From NCBI GenBank assembly GCA_022457155.1, contig JAJGOT010000038.1:1204501-1268500 (forward strand): DNA of 64,000 nucleotides, given 5' to 3'. The translations under genes and the position numbers were made by a program. The stretch is from Cladopsammia gracilis. Lineage: Eukaryota > Cnidaria > Anthozoa > Scleractinia > Dendrophylliidae. Below are positions 1 to 10,425 of this stretch, one piece after another. The notes beneath the pieces are model-generated. The model saw only the letters and a program-made list of their open reading frames with translations, did not search any database and was not told the origin of the DNA. Within the stretch, counting starts at the first letter, position 1. Every line of letters begins with the position of its first letter.

Positions 1-104
1 CTGTTCCCCCCCCCCCATTTTTCAAGGCTTGCTATGGTCCTGGTAACAAAGCATTGACGATTGTTTTGTTGTTTGTTCTTATTCCTTTGCTTTGATTGAT
101 GCAG

Positions 105-1389
105 TTTGTTTCGGAGTACTGGAATGCTCGCGTCCAATTTTGGACACATGATGAAGCAGCTCTTTCTATCGACATGTTTATATCTGCAATCAAATCTGAG
201 AAATCACTCATTCATATCATGTGTCTGATATTGCTTTTCAATTTTGGATTGATCATACAGTGGAACCTCCATTTGTGACCAGCTCTTGTAAATGGTCCAC
301 CCCCAACCCCTCCCCACAAGCGACTATTTAACTTTTCCAAGACATTCCCTTTAGTCCAAGCCTTAGTTAAGTAAAAGACCACCCTCTTGATAATGACCAC
401 GATCACTTTCAAAACTAATGATTTGTATTTCATTGTTTTGTTTTTAACATCTGTTAACTAAGTGACCACTCCCAAATTTCTCAATGTAACTACCAAGGCC
501 AATAATTGCATTGGGTGTAACAGTACAAAATGACAATTTTGTGCTGTAGGCATTTAAACTTAATTATGACACAATATTTTGTGTTGATTATTGCTTTGTA
601 TATAAAAATGGCTTCAGGTATAAAACATGTGGCCTGACCACCTCCTTAAGCGAACTACCTTGGCTTTTCATTTTGGGGTGGTCGCTTATGGGAGGTTCCA
701 CTGTATTAAGACCTTTGACTTCATAGCTGGAATAACTTTGTACCTATTGATGAAACAATTGAACAAGAAAATACATTTATTGATCAATAGATAACAAAGT
801 TTCCCCCTCTTTCTTTTTTTAGGAGATACGACAGTTTCAAGGATCCTTCCTGGACATTGACAAATACAGGCCAAGCAACCTGCCTGTAAAACCTCAGGTT
901 AAGGTAAGTTTATATTTAATCAGTTATCTTATGACTGTAAAAGACATCTAAAGGAGATTACTTTATTAAAGCTGTGTAAAGCAAGGAAAACCTGTCAATA
1001 AGAAGTTCATCATATATATAATTTTTTTTTACCTTTTCAGCATACTGAGCGAACCCATGAATCATGGGAAGGAGAGGACTATTGTCCCAGCATTTCCTTA
1101 ATGCCACCAATGATCTTTTGTTATAAGAAGGTAACTGATATAACTAAGGATACAAACCATTGCCATGGACATGAACATATAATAATTATATACTTGATTT
1201 CATTACATTTGCATAAATGAGAATACCAAGATTTAGAAAGGCCAGTATTTAACAGAATGTTTGTTCTAAATTATGTGTTACGTCATGCACATATGTAGTT
1301 GGAAGTATGAATGACTAGTTATTGCTGACACATTGCAGGCTGATGCATCTAAAGAAGCCCTGGATAAGGAGAGAGCTAGAAGAAAGAGG
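105..1389 (+). CDS. Exons of an unidentified host gene (partial)
   Basis: Three short exons have clean splice signals and are all phase 0: 823-903 (27 codons), 1041-1130 (30 codons) and 1339-1389 (17 codons). Each follows a pyrimidine tract and AG and ends at GTAAGT or GTAACT. Joined, they read without a stop; the last encodes a basic, charged segment ending ERARRKR. A fourth candidate exon starts at 105 after GATGCAG and encodes FVSEYWNARVQFWTHDEA; its donor (GT at 221?) is uncertain and does not match phase 0. The gene must begin upstream of the window. No further exon was found before the DIRS remnant at 1716. I do not recognise the protein and assign no function. Confidence 0.6.
258..703. 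mobile_element. pogo/Tigger-type MITE, 446 bp
   Basis: The ends are inverted copies of CAGTGGAACCTCC (258-270 and 691-703), flanked by TA at 256-257 and 704-705, the target duplication expected of Tc1/mariner/pogo elements. It encodes no transposase and lies in the intron between the first candidate exon and exon 823-903 of the host gene. CAGTGGAACCTCC-type termini are typical of pogo-like elements. Confidence 0.85.
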
Positions 1390-1715
1390 GTAAGTGCACA
1401 CTTACAATACAAGATTTCACAATATGCTACTGTGAAGACTTGAACAAGTAAGTTTAATTCTGTTTCATATACCTTCTATTTAATACAATACAATACTTAC
1501 AATACTTTATTTTCACATTTCCATGACATTTTTGTTACAAGAAAATATATATCTAGCTAAACTAAAATTACTAAAACAATAGGACGAATAACTAAATATA
1601 AACAACATTTGAGGAAATGCCTAGCGTCTAAGTTAACCATACAGTTTTCTAGTTAGACACTAGTCTTGTATAGTATCAATTCACATCTAAAGGAAATTAC
1701 TTAAAAATATCAAGA
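1390..1715. other. Intron/intergenic DNA, no gene seen
   Basis: The stretch is AT-rich, with a run of imperfect CAATACTTA-like repeats around 1480-1515. It separates the last host exon from the DIRS-like remnant. Nothing else was recognised. Confidence 0.5.
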
Positions 1716-2690
1716 GTGCTTACCACAGCACCTTATATATTTACTAAGCTTCTGAAACCTGCGGTAAGTCACTGGAGAAGCTTAGGAATTAAGGTATGCA
1801 TGTTTTTGGATGATGGCATAGGTGGCAATTCCTCATTTGAGTCTGCATCAGTCGATGCCAAAACAGTGGAGACAGGTCTTTGTTCGTTAGGCTTTGTTTT
1901 GAGCAGTTGTGAGTGCAACTGGCAGCCAGCATTAGTTCAAACCTGGCTCTTCCATGTTTTTAATATGTTAAAGAACCAGTTGTTTGTTACTGAATCCAGG
2001 ATGAGCAAATTAAAAAAAATTCTCTTAAAATTGTCTTGAACAACCCAGCCAAAATTACAGCCAAATGCCTAGCCCAAGTTACTGGCTGCATTGTTTCTAT
2101 GTCCAAGACCATTGGTTCAAGTGTCTATTTACATACCAGACACGTGTATTATGCCATAGAAAGCAGACAATCCTGGGATTCAATTATTTCTTGTTCTCCG
2201 AAATTGATGGAAGAGCTACATTTTTTGGATGCAAATGTGGATACTCTGAATGGTACAAAATTGTTTGATCAACCCCAAAGTTTTGATTCAGTAGTATACT
2301 CAGATGCTTCAGAGCATGGTTATGGTGGTTACATAGTATCAGGTAAGGAGAGATTAATTTGCCAGGGTCAATGGGCAAGTGATGAAAAATCCAAGAGTTC
2401 CACCTGGAGGGAGCTCAAAGCAGTACATAATATGTTACTGTCTGCTGGTAGTGCAACTATTCAAGTTACTAAGAGCAAAACAGACCAATACAGAAAGGGC
2501 GAGGAAGTGGTTATCACTCGGTCAGGCAAGGTGACCTGTCCCGTTATGAACCTAGAAAAGTACATGCTGTTGACAAATATTGATACTTCTAAAGTAACTT
2601 CAGATTATCTGTTCAAACCGTTAGTCAAGGTGAAGTCTGGTTACAAACTTATCCAGAAAGTTAAGCCATTGAGCTATACTAGAGCATTCC
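1716..2690 (+). pseudogene. DIRS-like retrotransposon pol remnant (RT, RNase H, recombinase piece)
   Basis: Two overlapping frames (1716-2039 and 2036-2830) give a decayed pol. First comes the C-terminal half of a DIRS-type reverse transcriptase (TAPYIFTKLLKP, then the active-site motif FLDDG). RNase H follows, with VVYSDAS and STWRELKAV. Around codon 140 of the second frame the sequence jumps to a tyrosine-recombinase segment with the box SKTDQYRKGE, then VTCPVM and LSYTRA. The RNase H C-terminus, methyltransferase-like domain and recombinase N-terminus are missing, so this copy is 5'-truncated, internally deleted and frameshifted. It stops at about 2690, where Polinton polymerase sequence begins on the other strand. 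The HxxR and tyrosine part of the recombinase is absent. Confidence 0.8.
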
Positions 2691-5371
2691 CACATCACTT
2701 TAATATTGTACCCTCGAGTGCGCAGAAACTGCATCTTTTGCTCAGTGAGTTTGTAGATGTCGTCCATGCAGCGGTTCAATTGTCACTTGTGCGGTTCGCA
2801 ACGATTCGGGTAACATTTTCGAACTCGTAAACAGTGTTTGTTGTCTCATCGTATCCGTCTACGAAATAACGAGACTCCGGGATCTTATATTCCCTGGCGT
2901 CGCCCACGTGTTGGATACCTGTCTGATGCAACGGATGAGCGCCATCATTATGGGCCAATTCCATTAAATTGAAAACATCGCGATCCTCTTCCAACATGGT
3001 CATGTAAGCTTGTGATTGAAGGCAATGTTCCTGCCAATAAAGCCATTCTAGCGCTACTTTTGATTGATTCATCTTGTTTTTCCAGCCCCACAAAGGTTCT
3101 GTGGTGATACTGTCCGGCACCATGTGATTCATACGCAGATCTCGACTACAGGCGGAGGCAATGGTCATATAGTCAAAAGGATTAAAACTCGTTTGCACTT
3201 CAAACAAACGTTTAAAGGTTAGGCAGCCTTCATTTAACAGTTTTACATCGCTTTTGCAATAAGCCAACAGTTCATCCTGAAAATTAAATTCCTCATTTTT
3301 TTCACGCTGTTTCTTGTGCCATTCTTCTAATTCTTTACGCTCCTTAGGCATCATGTTTTCTGGCATGTAATAATCTAAAGCCGGTACCGAACCCACATAG
3401 TCCTGATGTTCGGGTGTGTTAAATAAATGAAGGAAATATCCCTTTCTTAGTTCAGTGATTCCAAATGTTTTTGGAAACGCTGATAACGGCATTTGAAAAA
3501 AACTGAGCGAATCAATGAAGCGTATGTTATTGTTTATCTGGTCAAATCGCCGGTTCTGCTTGCGATATTCTTTCAGAATGTGGTAACCATCACAGCCTTG
3601 AAAATTGTGGGCTGACATCAGTGGGCGGCCCTCTTCAGCAAGATCAAGCCAAGCAATAAATTGTTCCACACAATCCTCTCCTTTGAAATCCACCGATCCG
3701 TCGTCTTCCTCCGTTTCCGCTACAATTAAATTGGCTTCGTGTTTTTCGCGTTCCTGCATAGCTTCCACATCGAAAAAAACGTGACGCAGTGGCTTATCTT
3801 CGATGTCCATGTCCTCGTCGGCTTCCTCTTCCTCACAGTCGACAGCCGCTGCTTCTGCTTGTCTAGCTCGTTTTTGGGCCTTTTTCCTTTCCTTTTGTTT
3901 TCTTTAAGTTTGCGTGCCTCTTCGTTTGTAGGTGCTTTCTGGATAAAACAACGGTGCGTTTGAATGTTAACATACTGTTCACAAGAGGCGCATTGCATGT
4001 ACCCACAATGATGATGTTTTATGTCAAACAAACCCTTTTCAGTCTTGAAACAACTGCCACACCGTTTGCGATAGCTGCACACAGCCAAGACCTCCTCGTC
4101 CACTTCCTCTTCTTTCATACTAAACATGCAATGATTCTCTAAGCAGCTCTCTTCAAAGAAAAACTGATTACAACTACCACAATGAAGTTTAGCCGTTTCG
4201 CCTGGTGCCCTGTTTTGAAAATCTTCAGTCTGTTTGGAAGCAAGCGTTGCAGCTAGCAACTCGATGTTGATGTTCGTCTTTATTGTTGTAGGGTTTGAAA
4301 CATTCCTTACACCAATAACTAGCACCCGAAAAATCCGGCATCGATTTAATTACATCAAAATGTCCATCCATATGCAACAAAATCAGTTGAGGACAGTCTT
4401 CCCTCTCTTTGGTAATGTTACAGGGGCTAAAACCACGATCAGCATCTACAATGATAATTTGGTAACCCTCTAAAGTCTGCGTGTTGGCAAATTTCACCAA
4501 TTCGGGATAACCGCACGGTCCAATTGGTACTCCTGCTTCCGAATGCAATTTACCCGCTTCTTTTCCTTGTGTGTGTAAACCCCACTTGAAACGCTCTAAT
4601 TTAGGGTGTTTGTCGGTATGGGCTTTGGCTGTGACTAGTGCTCTCGCGCAGCAGATTTCATCCTTGTTTTTGACGGTAATCACTGTTCGTTTAATTTTAC
4701 GAAACACGTCAGGATGTCGGCGTCCAGGTTTAAGCTTGTGTTTTCTACCAGATCCGCGCGGGTTGCTTGCACATGGACAAACATAACATTGAAAGAATCA
4801 TTGAGTTCAAAGGATTCGTTGCTGTTTAACGAATTGGCCAGTCGCTGAAAATCTCCCTCCACACGCCTTGAACCATTACACCAATTGCGCCCTCTCAACT
4901 GCCAGCTACCAAAGTTGTAATTGAGCCGTTCGAACTCAATTCAAAAAACAAACGGTCGTCATCTCCCACTTGCTCTTGTTCTAAGAGATTGTTCATGGCC
5001 TTTCTCAAGCCATTTTGTAGTTCGCGCACGAGGTGGTGGTGTTGAATAACGTTGCCTGTTTGACGCAAACGAGTGGTAAACCGTCACTGTTTAACCCCCA
5101 TTCGCACTGTAGTTTTAGTTTCCACGGGATTCAAATCAAACTGAAATAAACCCTCTTGGTCGGCATTCGTAATACCCCCACCGCTTTGAAGGAGTTGATT
5201 TTGAAACGCTTCCACCCTTTCAAACATGGCTAGAGCATTTAAACAAGCCCAATCGTCTCTTAAATCATCCATTGCTACCAAATTTCCACCTTCTAAGCTT
5301 TCAGTAGTGTTTAAACAAGCGCGGTCGAGCTCACAGTCATCTATCGGCACCAGATTATCAGCTGCTTCCAT
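2688..5371 (-). pseudogene. Polinton/Maverick protein-primed DNA polymerase B, N-terminal part
   Basis: Minus-strand frames at 5371-5084, 4898-4680, 4707-4225, 4325-3726 and 3810-2776, plus a short continuation to about 2688, together resemble the N-terminal and exonuclease regions of the protein-primed family B polymerase of Polintons and adintoviruses. The exonuclease region shows FFDVEAMQ (Exo I-type D-x-E) and SAHNFQGCDGYHILKEY (Exo II-type). A cysteine-rich zone at about 4180-3950 (CGSCNQFF, CGSCFKTEKG) looks zinc-binding. At least four frameshifts or stops separate the frames, including a stop near 5084, so it is dead. The end at about 2688 comes just after a MWEC motif, where a DIRS recombinase fragment is joined; palm and thumb domains are missing here. 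The likely start is the ATG at 5371. Confidence 0.85.
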
Positions 5372-6130
5372 TTTTTTTCAGAGTTTTCGGTTGCACTGTG
5401 GACTAAGCGTTCTCAAAGCGAGTTATGAAAGACACTCTAGTCACTTTCTATTTAAATGGTAGCCGTCATGGTACAGTGAAAGAATGGTATGATAGTCATC
5501 TTGGTTAAACAATAGGGTAGTATGTTTAAACATGCCCTGTTAGTTGTCGGTCATGCACTTTCTTGAGATTTGGTGGGGTTTGTTTTCTAAAGAGTCTACT
5601 GTATAGCGTGGGAAAAGGGGCTAGGTGATAGAGTTCAATCATAAGAAAGAAAATAATAGAGATGGGATTAATAGTGTTGGCATGCAAACTGAAACAAAAA
5701 GAAAAAAATACAGTTGTCATTAGCAGTCTACTGTATAGTGTGGGAAAACGGCAACCCTCAATAGAGAGTGTATAGCGTGGGAAAATGGCAACCCTCAATA
5801 GAGAGACCATTGGTGTCATTGTGAATAAAAGTAATGCGGTCACTTTGTTCGCCTACTCTGTAACATACAAAAGGTAAGCAGGGGGGCCAGGTGAATAGAG
5901 ATGAATCATAAGAAAGAAAATAATAGATGCAATTACAAACGAGTGGATAGCTACATCTGGAATCCCACAGACAAAGCAAATGTGATTTGGACTCTTTTGA
6001 CCATCTGTCAATACGAAGGTCTCAATGAAAACAATCACAGTAAAAAAATATATATCATATATGTATTGTACGATAACGTTTCTACTAAGCGTCACTAAAA
6101 AGAATATACTCCGTTTGAACTGTAATTTCA
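5372..6130. repeat. Non-coding DNA with short direct repeats
   Basis: No gene is evident. A short unit containing CTACTGTATAGCGTGGGAAAA and GGCAACCCTCAATAGAGAG recurs near 5589-5616, 5722-5768 and 5769-5805. This could be the upstream region of the adjacent polymerase fragment. Short ORFs here are AT-rich and do not resemble proteins I know. Confidence 0.5.
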
Positions 6131-7230
6131 CAAACTAAGTGCAGTATGTAAATTTAAGTCAGTTCTTGAAAAGCGCGGTACGCAAAAGATAAATCTAAAC
6201 AATGCATGGCAGGTGTTCCGCGCATCAAAACGACATACCATCTGGACTAAAGATAAAGAATCTCAGAAACTAAGATTGAACTAAAAAATGTCACTAAAAC
6301 CTAATTCGTCTGATCAGTACTTTTCACAAACCGCTACAGCAATATACACATTCATCTCAGTTCCTAAAGAACGCAGTGCACAAAAGAATTCGCGAACACA
6401 GACTTGGAAGCACATATTCTATCAAACAAAAGAATTTCCTACGACATGTTTAATAAAGACCAGTTAATGAGTCCAACTTTTGTGGTCTGTTTAAAGTTCT
6501 AGAAACGATGTAAAAACAAAAGAAATGCTGACCCATGCTCAATTAACGGGACGCTAACATGGTTAAACTGAAGGAATGCTGAAACAAAAACGATTTGGGT
6601 TGGATGGGCGAATCTAAACACTGTTTGGTTTAACGTTCTAACAATACACCACGTGTAAGAGAGTTTAAAAGCGCGAATTTCAAATGTCATTTTTTTTATC
6701 TTTTTGCTTGCTTGCTCGCTTGCTCGCTTCAACGCTTTTTATAAAATGGTCCGTGCATAACGAACAGCTTTACCTTTTTTTTCTTTTCTGTCTTAACAGG
6801 GCGCCGTATGTAAATTTAAGTTAGTTCTTTAAAAAGCGCATTGCACAAGACATTAAACAAACAAAATAACACGCAGCAATAGAAATACCATCTGGAAAAA
6901 AATTTGAGAAACAGTCTTAAAAAACTAATTCGTATGACATGTATTTTTTCCACCAACTACCACAGTTAATTTCACATTTCCCTAAAGAATTCACTACATA
7001 AAGGAGTTCCGAACAAAGACTATCAAACAAAAGAATTCCTTACCGTGCCGCTGTTATGCGGTCAATTAAAGGGACGCGAAGTTGGAATGTGAATTAGTGT
7101 AAGAGAGTTTAAAAGTGCGAATTTCAAATGCCATTTTTTCATTCTCAATTTTGAGTCTACCCATCGTTTTTGCTTCTCTCGTGCTTAGCGCTCCAGTTCC
7201 AGCATTTCTTTTTAAAATGGGTTGTGTCAA
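6131..7230. repeat. Tandem segmental duplication upstream of the RING gene
   Basis: About 6131-6767 and 6797-7230 are diverged direct copies. Shared blocks in the same order include GTATGTAAATTTAAGT, ACCATCTGGA, CTAATTCGT, TATCAAACAAAAGAATT, and AAGAGAGTTTAAAAG followed by GCGAATTTCAAATG. Both copies end in a T-rich stretch, then CTTTTTA and an ATG. In the second copy that ATG (7218) opens the RING-like ORF; in the first (about 6746) the ORF is destroyed. The unit therefore seems to be promoter plus first exon, duplicated. Confidence 0.7.
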
Positions 7231-8669
7231 CAACGTTCAATGTTACTTCTGTCTGGAAGATGTCGCATCCATAGAAGACACTACTGCGCTGCAATGCTGC
7301 AACAATATAGTTTAAACCACATGGCTAGAGGTTTATGGCGAAAACAGATGCAGGCTGTGCAGGAAACGACTCCCTGGCACTGAAAACCGGATGGAGCCAG
7401 TGATAGTTTTTGTATTGTTGAATAAGAGAAGCATGTTTAAGGTTTTTTCCCGACCTTGTTTTTAAGTTGGTAAACTAACCGTAATTATTTTCGTAGATGA
7501 TGATGTTCCAGAGCCAGAGGTAGAGGGCGAAGAAACAGACGGAGAAAAAGAAGAATTTGAATTTGGTAAGAATCTCTTTGAAATACATTATTATAAAAAA
7601 AGCGAAACTTGATTCAATTATTTTCGTAGACGATGATGTTCCGGAGCTAGAGGTAGAGGGAAAAGAAACAGACGAAGAAGAAGAAGAATTTGAATTTGGT
7701 AAGAATCTCTTTGAAATGCATTATTATAAAAAAAAAGCGAACTTGATTCTTTCTCGACCTTGTTTTTTGAGATAGTAAACATACCTTCACATTTTTTTTC
7801 GCAGATGATGATGAAACGATGGACAAATCAAAAGATGAAAATGACAACTCAATTGTCTTATCTCCATTGCCATCGCCATTGGAGATAAGACAAATGAGTG
7901 ATCAACAAGCTATGCAGTATTTGCAGCGGATGGTGCCTGATAATAGGCTCTCAGCACAGCTCAAAGCGGTAAGTCAACCTTTTTTTTTTATTTGTACCGC
8001 AACTAGTAAGCGTATATTTTCACCGTCTTTTCTTACTACCAAGTTTCACTGAACGTATTACTCCTGTTCATTCATTGAACCTTCACTGTATTTTAAATAT
8101 ATTTTATTGTTGTTGTTCAATCTCTAGTTTGACGCAATCAATTTACTTTTGGCGGCAGAGGTTATCCGAAGAGTGTCCTCTTCGTCATCGAGAATTTATT
8201 TTTATGTTCAATGTTCTTCGTCACATTATGATTTATTTGAATCTTTGTTTCGTTTACATTCAGTTTTTAGTTTTAATATTTATGAATTCAGATGTGTACA
8301 AGACCGCAATTTTATTTTTTCTATAAAAATCTTAAATAACACCTTTTCCTTTAATCATTATTCCTTTTCTTATCATCCCGATGACGGTTTTATATCAATT
8401 TAGTTACGTTTTCACCCTTATTTTTGACACTTTATTTTTTGTTCTTTTTTTAGTTTGATCCAGCGACTATTTTAAAGCTGTGTTGTCAGCTCATCAATTT
8501 TAGAAACTCTTTTCCTTCCAATCATTTTTTTAAGTTAAGTTTTTGTTCATATTCTATTTCTGATTTTATGTATGTCAATCAATTAGTTGAAACTTTTATA
8601 CCTAATCGTTATTCATTAGATCATTTTCATTTTACATCTTTTTTGGCTCGTAAATTTTTCTGTTTGTAG
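7218..8669 (+). CDS. Spliced RING-finger-like gene with acidic duplicated exons (one in-frame stop)
   Basis: The ATG at 7218 starts an ORF with a RING-like cysteine pattern: CYFC, then QCC, then W...CRLCRKRLPGTENRMEP. An in-frame TAA at about 7313 breaks it. Downstream are exons with good splice sites: 7497-7565 and 7630-7698 (both 69 nt, phase 1 at both ends, acidic DDDVPE...EEFEFG) and 7805-7968 (starts DDDETMDKSKDEN, ends at GTAAGT in phase 0). Two candidate terminal exons both begin TTTGAY-CA after AG: 8128-8403 (FDAINLLLAAEVIRRV...) and 8454-8669 (FDPATILKLCC...). A polyadenylation-type AATAAA lies near 8865. RING proteins are usually E3 ubiquitin ligases. How the RING exon connects to the acidic exons is inferred. 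It may be Polinton cargo, given neighbouring polymerase fragments. Confidence 0.5.
7497..7735 (+). repeat. Tandemly duplicated phase-1 exon with its intron
   Basis: A 69-nt exon plus following intron is repeated about 133 bp apart (7497 and 7630). Both copies keep TTCGTAG before the exon and GGTAAGAATCTCTTTGAAA after it. Each exon is 23 codons, phase 1 on both sides, so duplication keeps the frame. Confidence 0.85.
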
Positions 8670-8689
8670 CTTTTCTAGTTTTCCTGTTC

Positions 8690-8870
8690 TTTTTAGCTTT
8701 CACTTGCCAATGTATTGTAACTATATTTTTTTAGCATTCACTTGATAACATATTGTAAATAGATTTCTTTAGCTTTCAGTTTTCAAATTGTAATTTTCAC
8801 TAAATAAAATATTGTAAATAGATTTTATAGCTTACACTTTCTATATTGTACAAACATATCGTAAATAAAG
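8690..8870 (+). repeat. AT-rich direct repeats ending in a polyadenylation signal
   Basis: Three to four imperfect copies of a unit like TATTGTAAATAGATTT...TAGCTTTCACTT run through this 3' flank. An AATAAA at about 8865 could serve the upstream plus-strand gene. Confidence 0.55.
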
Positions 8871-9157
8871 AATTTTTTTCATAGAATCAAATGTTTATGT
8901 TTATGAGTGGGGGTATTATAATCTTATTGTTTTTTCCCCATATTTTATTCGTTTATACATATCGTTAAGGTACTGACGTTTCATGCGTAAGAACTCAATT
9001 AAAAACCTGAAAGCAACTACAGAGCATGACATCTTGTAAATAAGACATGATTTTAATTTTTTATGCGTGAATAAAACAGTTTTACATGACTTCTTTTTTG
9101 AGTTCTTTTTCATAAATTGATCGGTTCCACAAGTTTCTAACGGCTTCGACGTTCAAA

Positions 9158-9544
9158 TCACAATCTCCTTTTTGGCATGATGACAAATGAATAAAAAGCT
9201 ATTTCGTTTTCCTTTTTAAATTTTTCTTTCACATGATGTTGCAGTTGAGCGGGGTCTTTGTGTTGTGCAAGGCACGGTAATTTATCCCATTGCTCTGTTT
9301 GCAGCCATTCTAGAAATTCGTGTCTCTCTTCTCGTGATAAACATGTATTTTGAAACCAGTAGTAAAAGGCAAACAAAATACCTCTATGCATGGGTTGTTT
9401 GATTAAATATTGCCACAAGGCTTTAGGATCCACTGGTGTGTTGAACATGTTTTGAATTCCTGGCATGTTTGCTATTTTTTCTTTCATATCATTGTAAATC
9501 ACGTCGAGACAGTAGAAATAGAACGAGGCGTCTGTTGAATCCAT
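9158..9544 (-). CDS. Intact small ORF, 128 aa, unknown
   Basis: The ATG at 9544 opens a 128-residue ORF. It is rich in aromatic and charged residues (MDSTDASFYFYCLDVIYND at the start, FYSFVIMPKRRL at the end). No signal peptide, membrane helix or known domain is evident. It is divergent from the gene starting at 9719, with 174 bp between the start codons. Location between two Polinton polymerase fragments suggests an accessory gene of a Polinton/adintovirus-like element, but this is context only. I do not recognise the family. Confidence 0.5.
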   Translation of the reverse strand: MDSTDASFYFYCLDVIYNDMKEKIANMPGIQNMFNTPVDPKALWQYLIKQPMHRGILFAFYYWFQNTCLSREERHEFLEWLQTEQWDKLPCLAQHKDPAQLQHHVKEKFKKENEIAFYSFVIMPKRRL

Positions 9545-9718
9545 GTTTTAAAGTGAACGCCAAGTCACACGTTACTCGCATTTATCACGACAATAAACAA
9601 TAGTAGAATTATGCCTCAACTTGCCCTAATGACGTCATCTCATTAATACCCAATCGGATTCAATCTTATATGTATTTAAGGAAACCATTATCAAACTTTG
9701 TCCCATTCTCACTTAACA
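9545..9718. promoter_or_regulatory. Putative bidirectional promoter
   Basis: This 174-bp gap lies between divergent start codons. On the plus side TATATGTATTTAAGG (about 9667-9681) is TATA-like and sits about 45 bp upstream of the ATG. A CRE-like TGACGTCA lies near 9632 (AATGACGTCATCTC). Assignment rests on position and motif resemblance only. Confidence 0.4.
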
Positions 9719-10123
9719 ATGTGTAGGTTTGAAAATATGGAAGAAAGTCTGCTTGAGTATACAATTCAACTTTCCTTTGCTGTTCATTGCAAGGCATGGG
9801 TAAACGAACTTAGCACAAATAACTGTTGTCAAAGAGAATGCGAATACCTCATAACGGATCCATGGTTTGACTACTATGATGACGCCTTAGAACGTCTTGA
9901 CCTAAGAGAAGTCTTACAATGTGCAAGAAATGTAAGTGTAGAGCTTGGTCTAACACCTCCTGAAAAGGTATGGAAAGCCTATCTTACCGAGTTAAAGAAA
10001 TGGCCTATGACGCACGTTTATTTGCTGGTGTTCAAAATGGATCAAGTCGGTACCCAAAAAGAACGATTTGAAGCAATACTCAAGGCAGCAAGTTCTTTTA
10101 CCCAAAGACAGAAAAATATATGA
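9719..10123 (+). CDS. Intact small ORF, about 134 aa, unknown
   Basis: I place the start at the ATG at 9719 (MCRFENMEESLLEYTIQL), downstream of a TATA-like box; a second in-frame ATG follows at 9737. The protein is acidic and cysteine-containing (NNCCQRECEYL), with helical-looking C-terminal segments, and ends ASSFTQRQKNI. No known domain was recognised. It immediately precedes, in the same direction, the Polinton polymerase C-terminal fragment (10161-10425). It could be an accessory gene of that element. Confidence 0.5.
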   Translation: MCRFENMEESLLEYTIQLSFAVHCKAWVNELSTNNCCQRECEYLITDPWFDYYDDALERLDLREVLQCARNVSVELGLTPPEKVWKAYLTELKKWPMTHVYLLVFKMDQVGTQKERFEAILKAASSFTQRQKNI

Positions 10124-10160
10124 CTTTGCCCCAGGCTTGCCTTATTGTTGTTCACTAAAG

Positions 10161-10425
10161 AGAACAAACCTATGGAAAGAAAACAGCTAAAGGCATTTCC
10201 AAGAACGTGACCAAGCGGGTGATTTGTCACCAGGACTACAAGAGCTGTCTCTTTGAGAAACAGCTACAGATGGCACGGATGAACCAAATTCGAAGCGAGA
10301 ATCATCAACTCTATTCTGTGACTTTGAACAAAACAAGTCTATCTCCCTATGACGACAAACGCTATATTTTACAAAACGGATGCGAGACACTGGCTTATGG
10401 ACATTATAAGATCAACGCTTGTTAA
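10161..10425 (+). pseudogene. C-terminal fragment of a Polinton-type DNA polymerase B
   Basis: An open frame after the TAA at 10158 reads through to the stop at 10425. It contains the pattern typical of the extreme C-terminus of Polinton polymerases: KNVTKRVICHQDYKSCLF, MNQIRSENHQLYS, LNKTSLSPYDDKRYIL and, just before the end, ETLAYGHY. The rest of the catalytic core is missing, so this is only a tail. It is on the opposite strand from the N-terminal part at 2688-5371, so the element has been inverted or assembled from two copies. An AATAAA at 10575 could be its polyadenylation signal. Confidence 0.75.

Noticed and set aside
8075..8326. Hydrophobic ORF suggesting a membrane protein
   Set aside because: T-rich low-complexity frame overlapping a better-supported exon in another frame.
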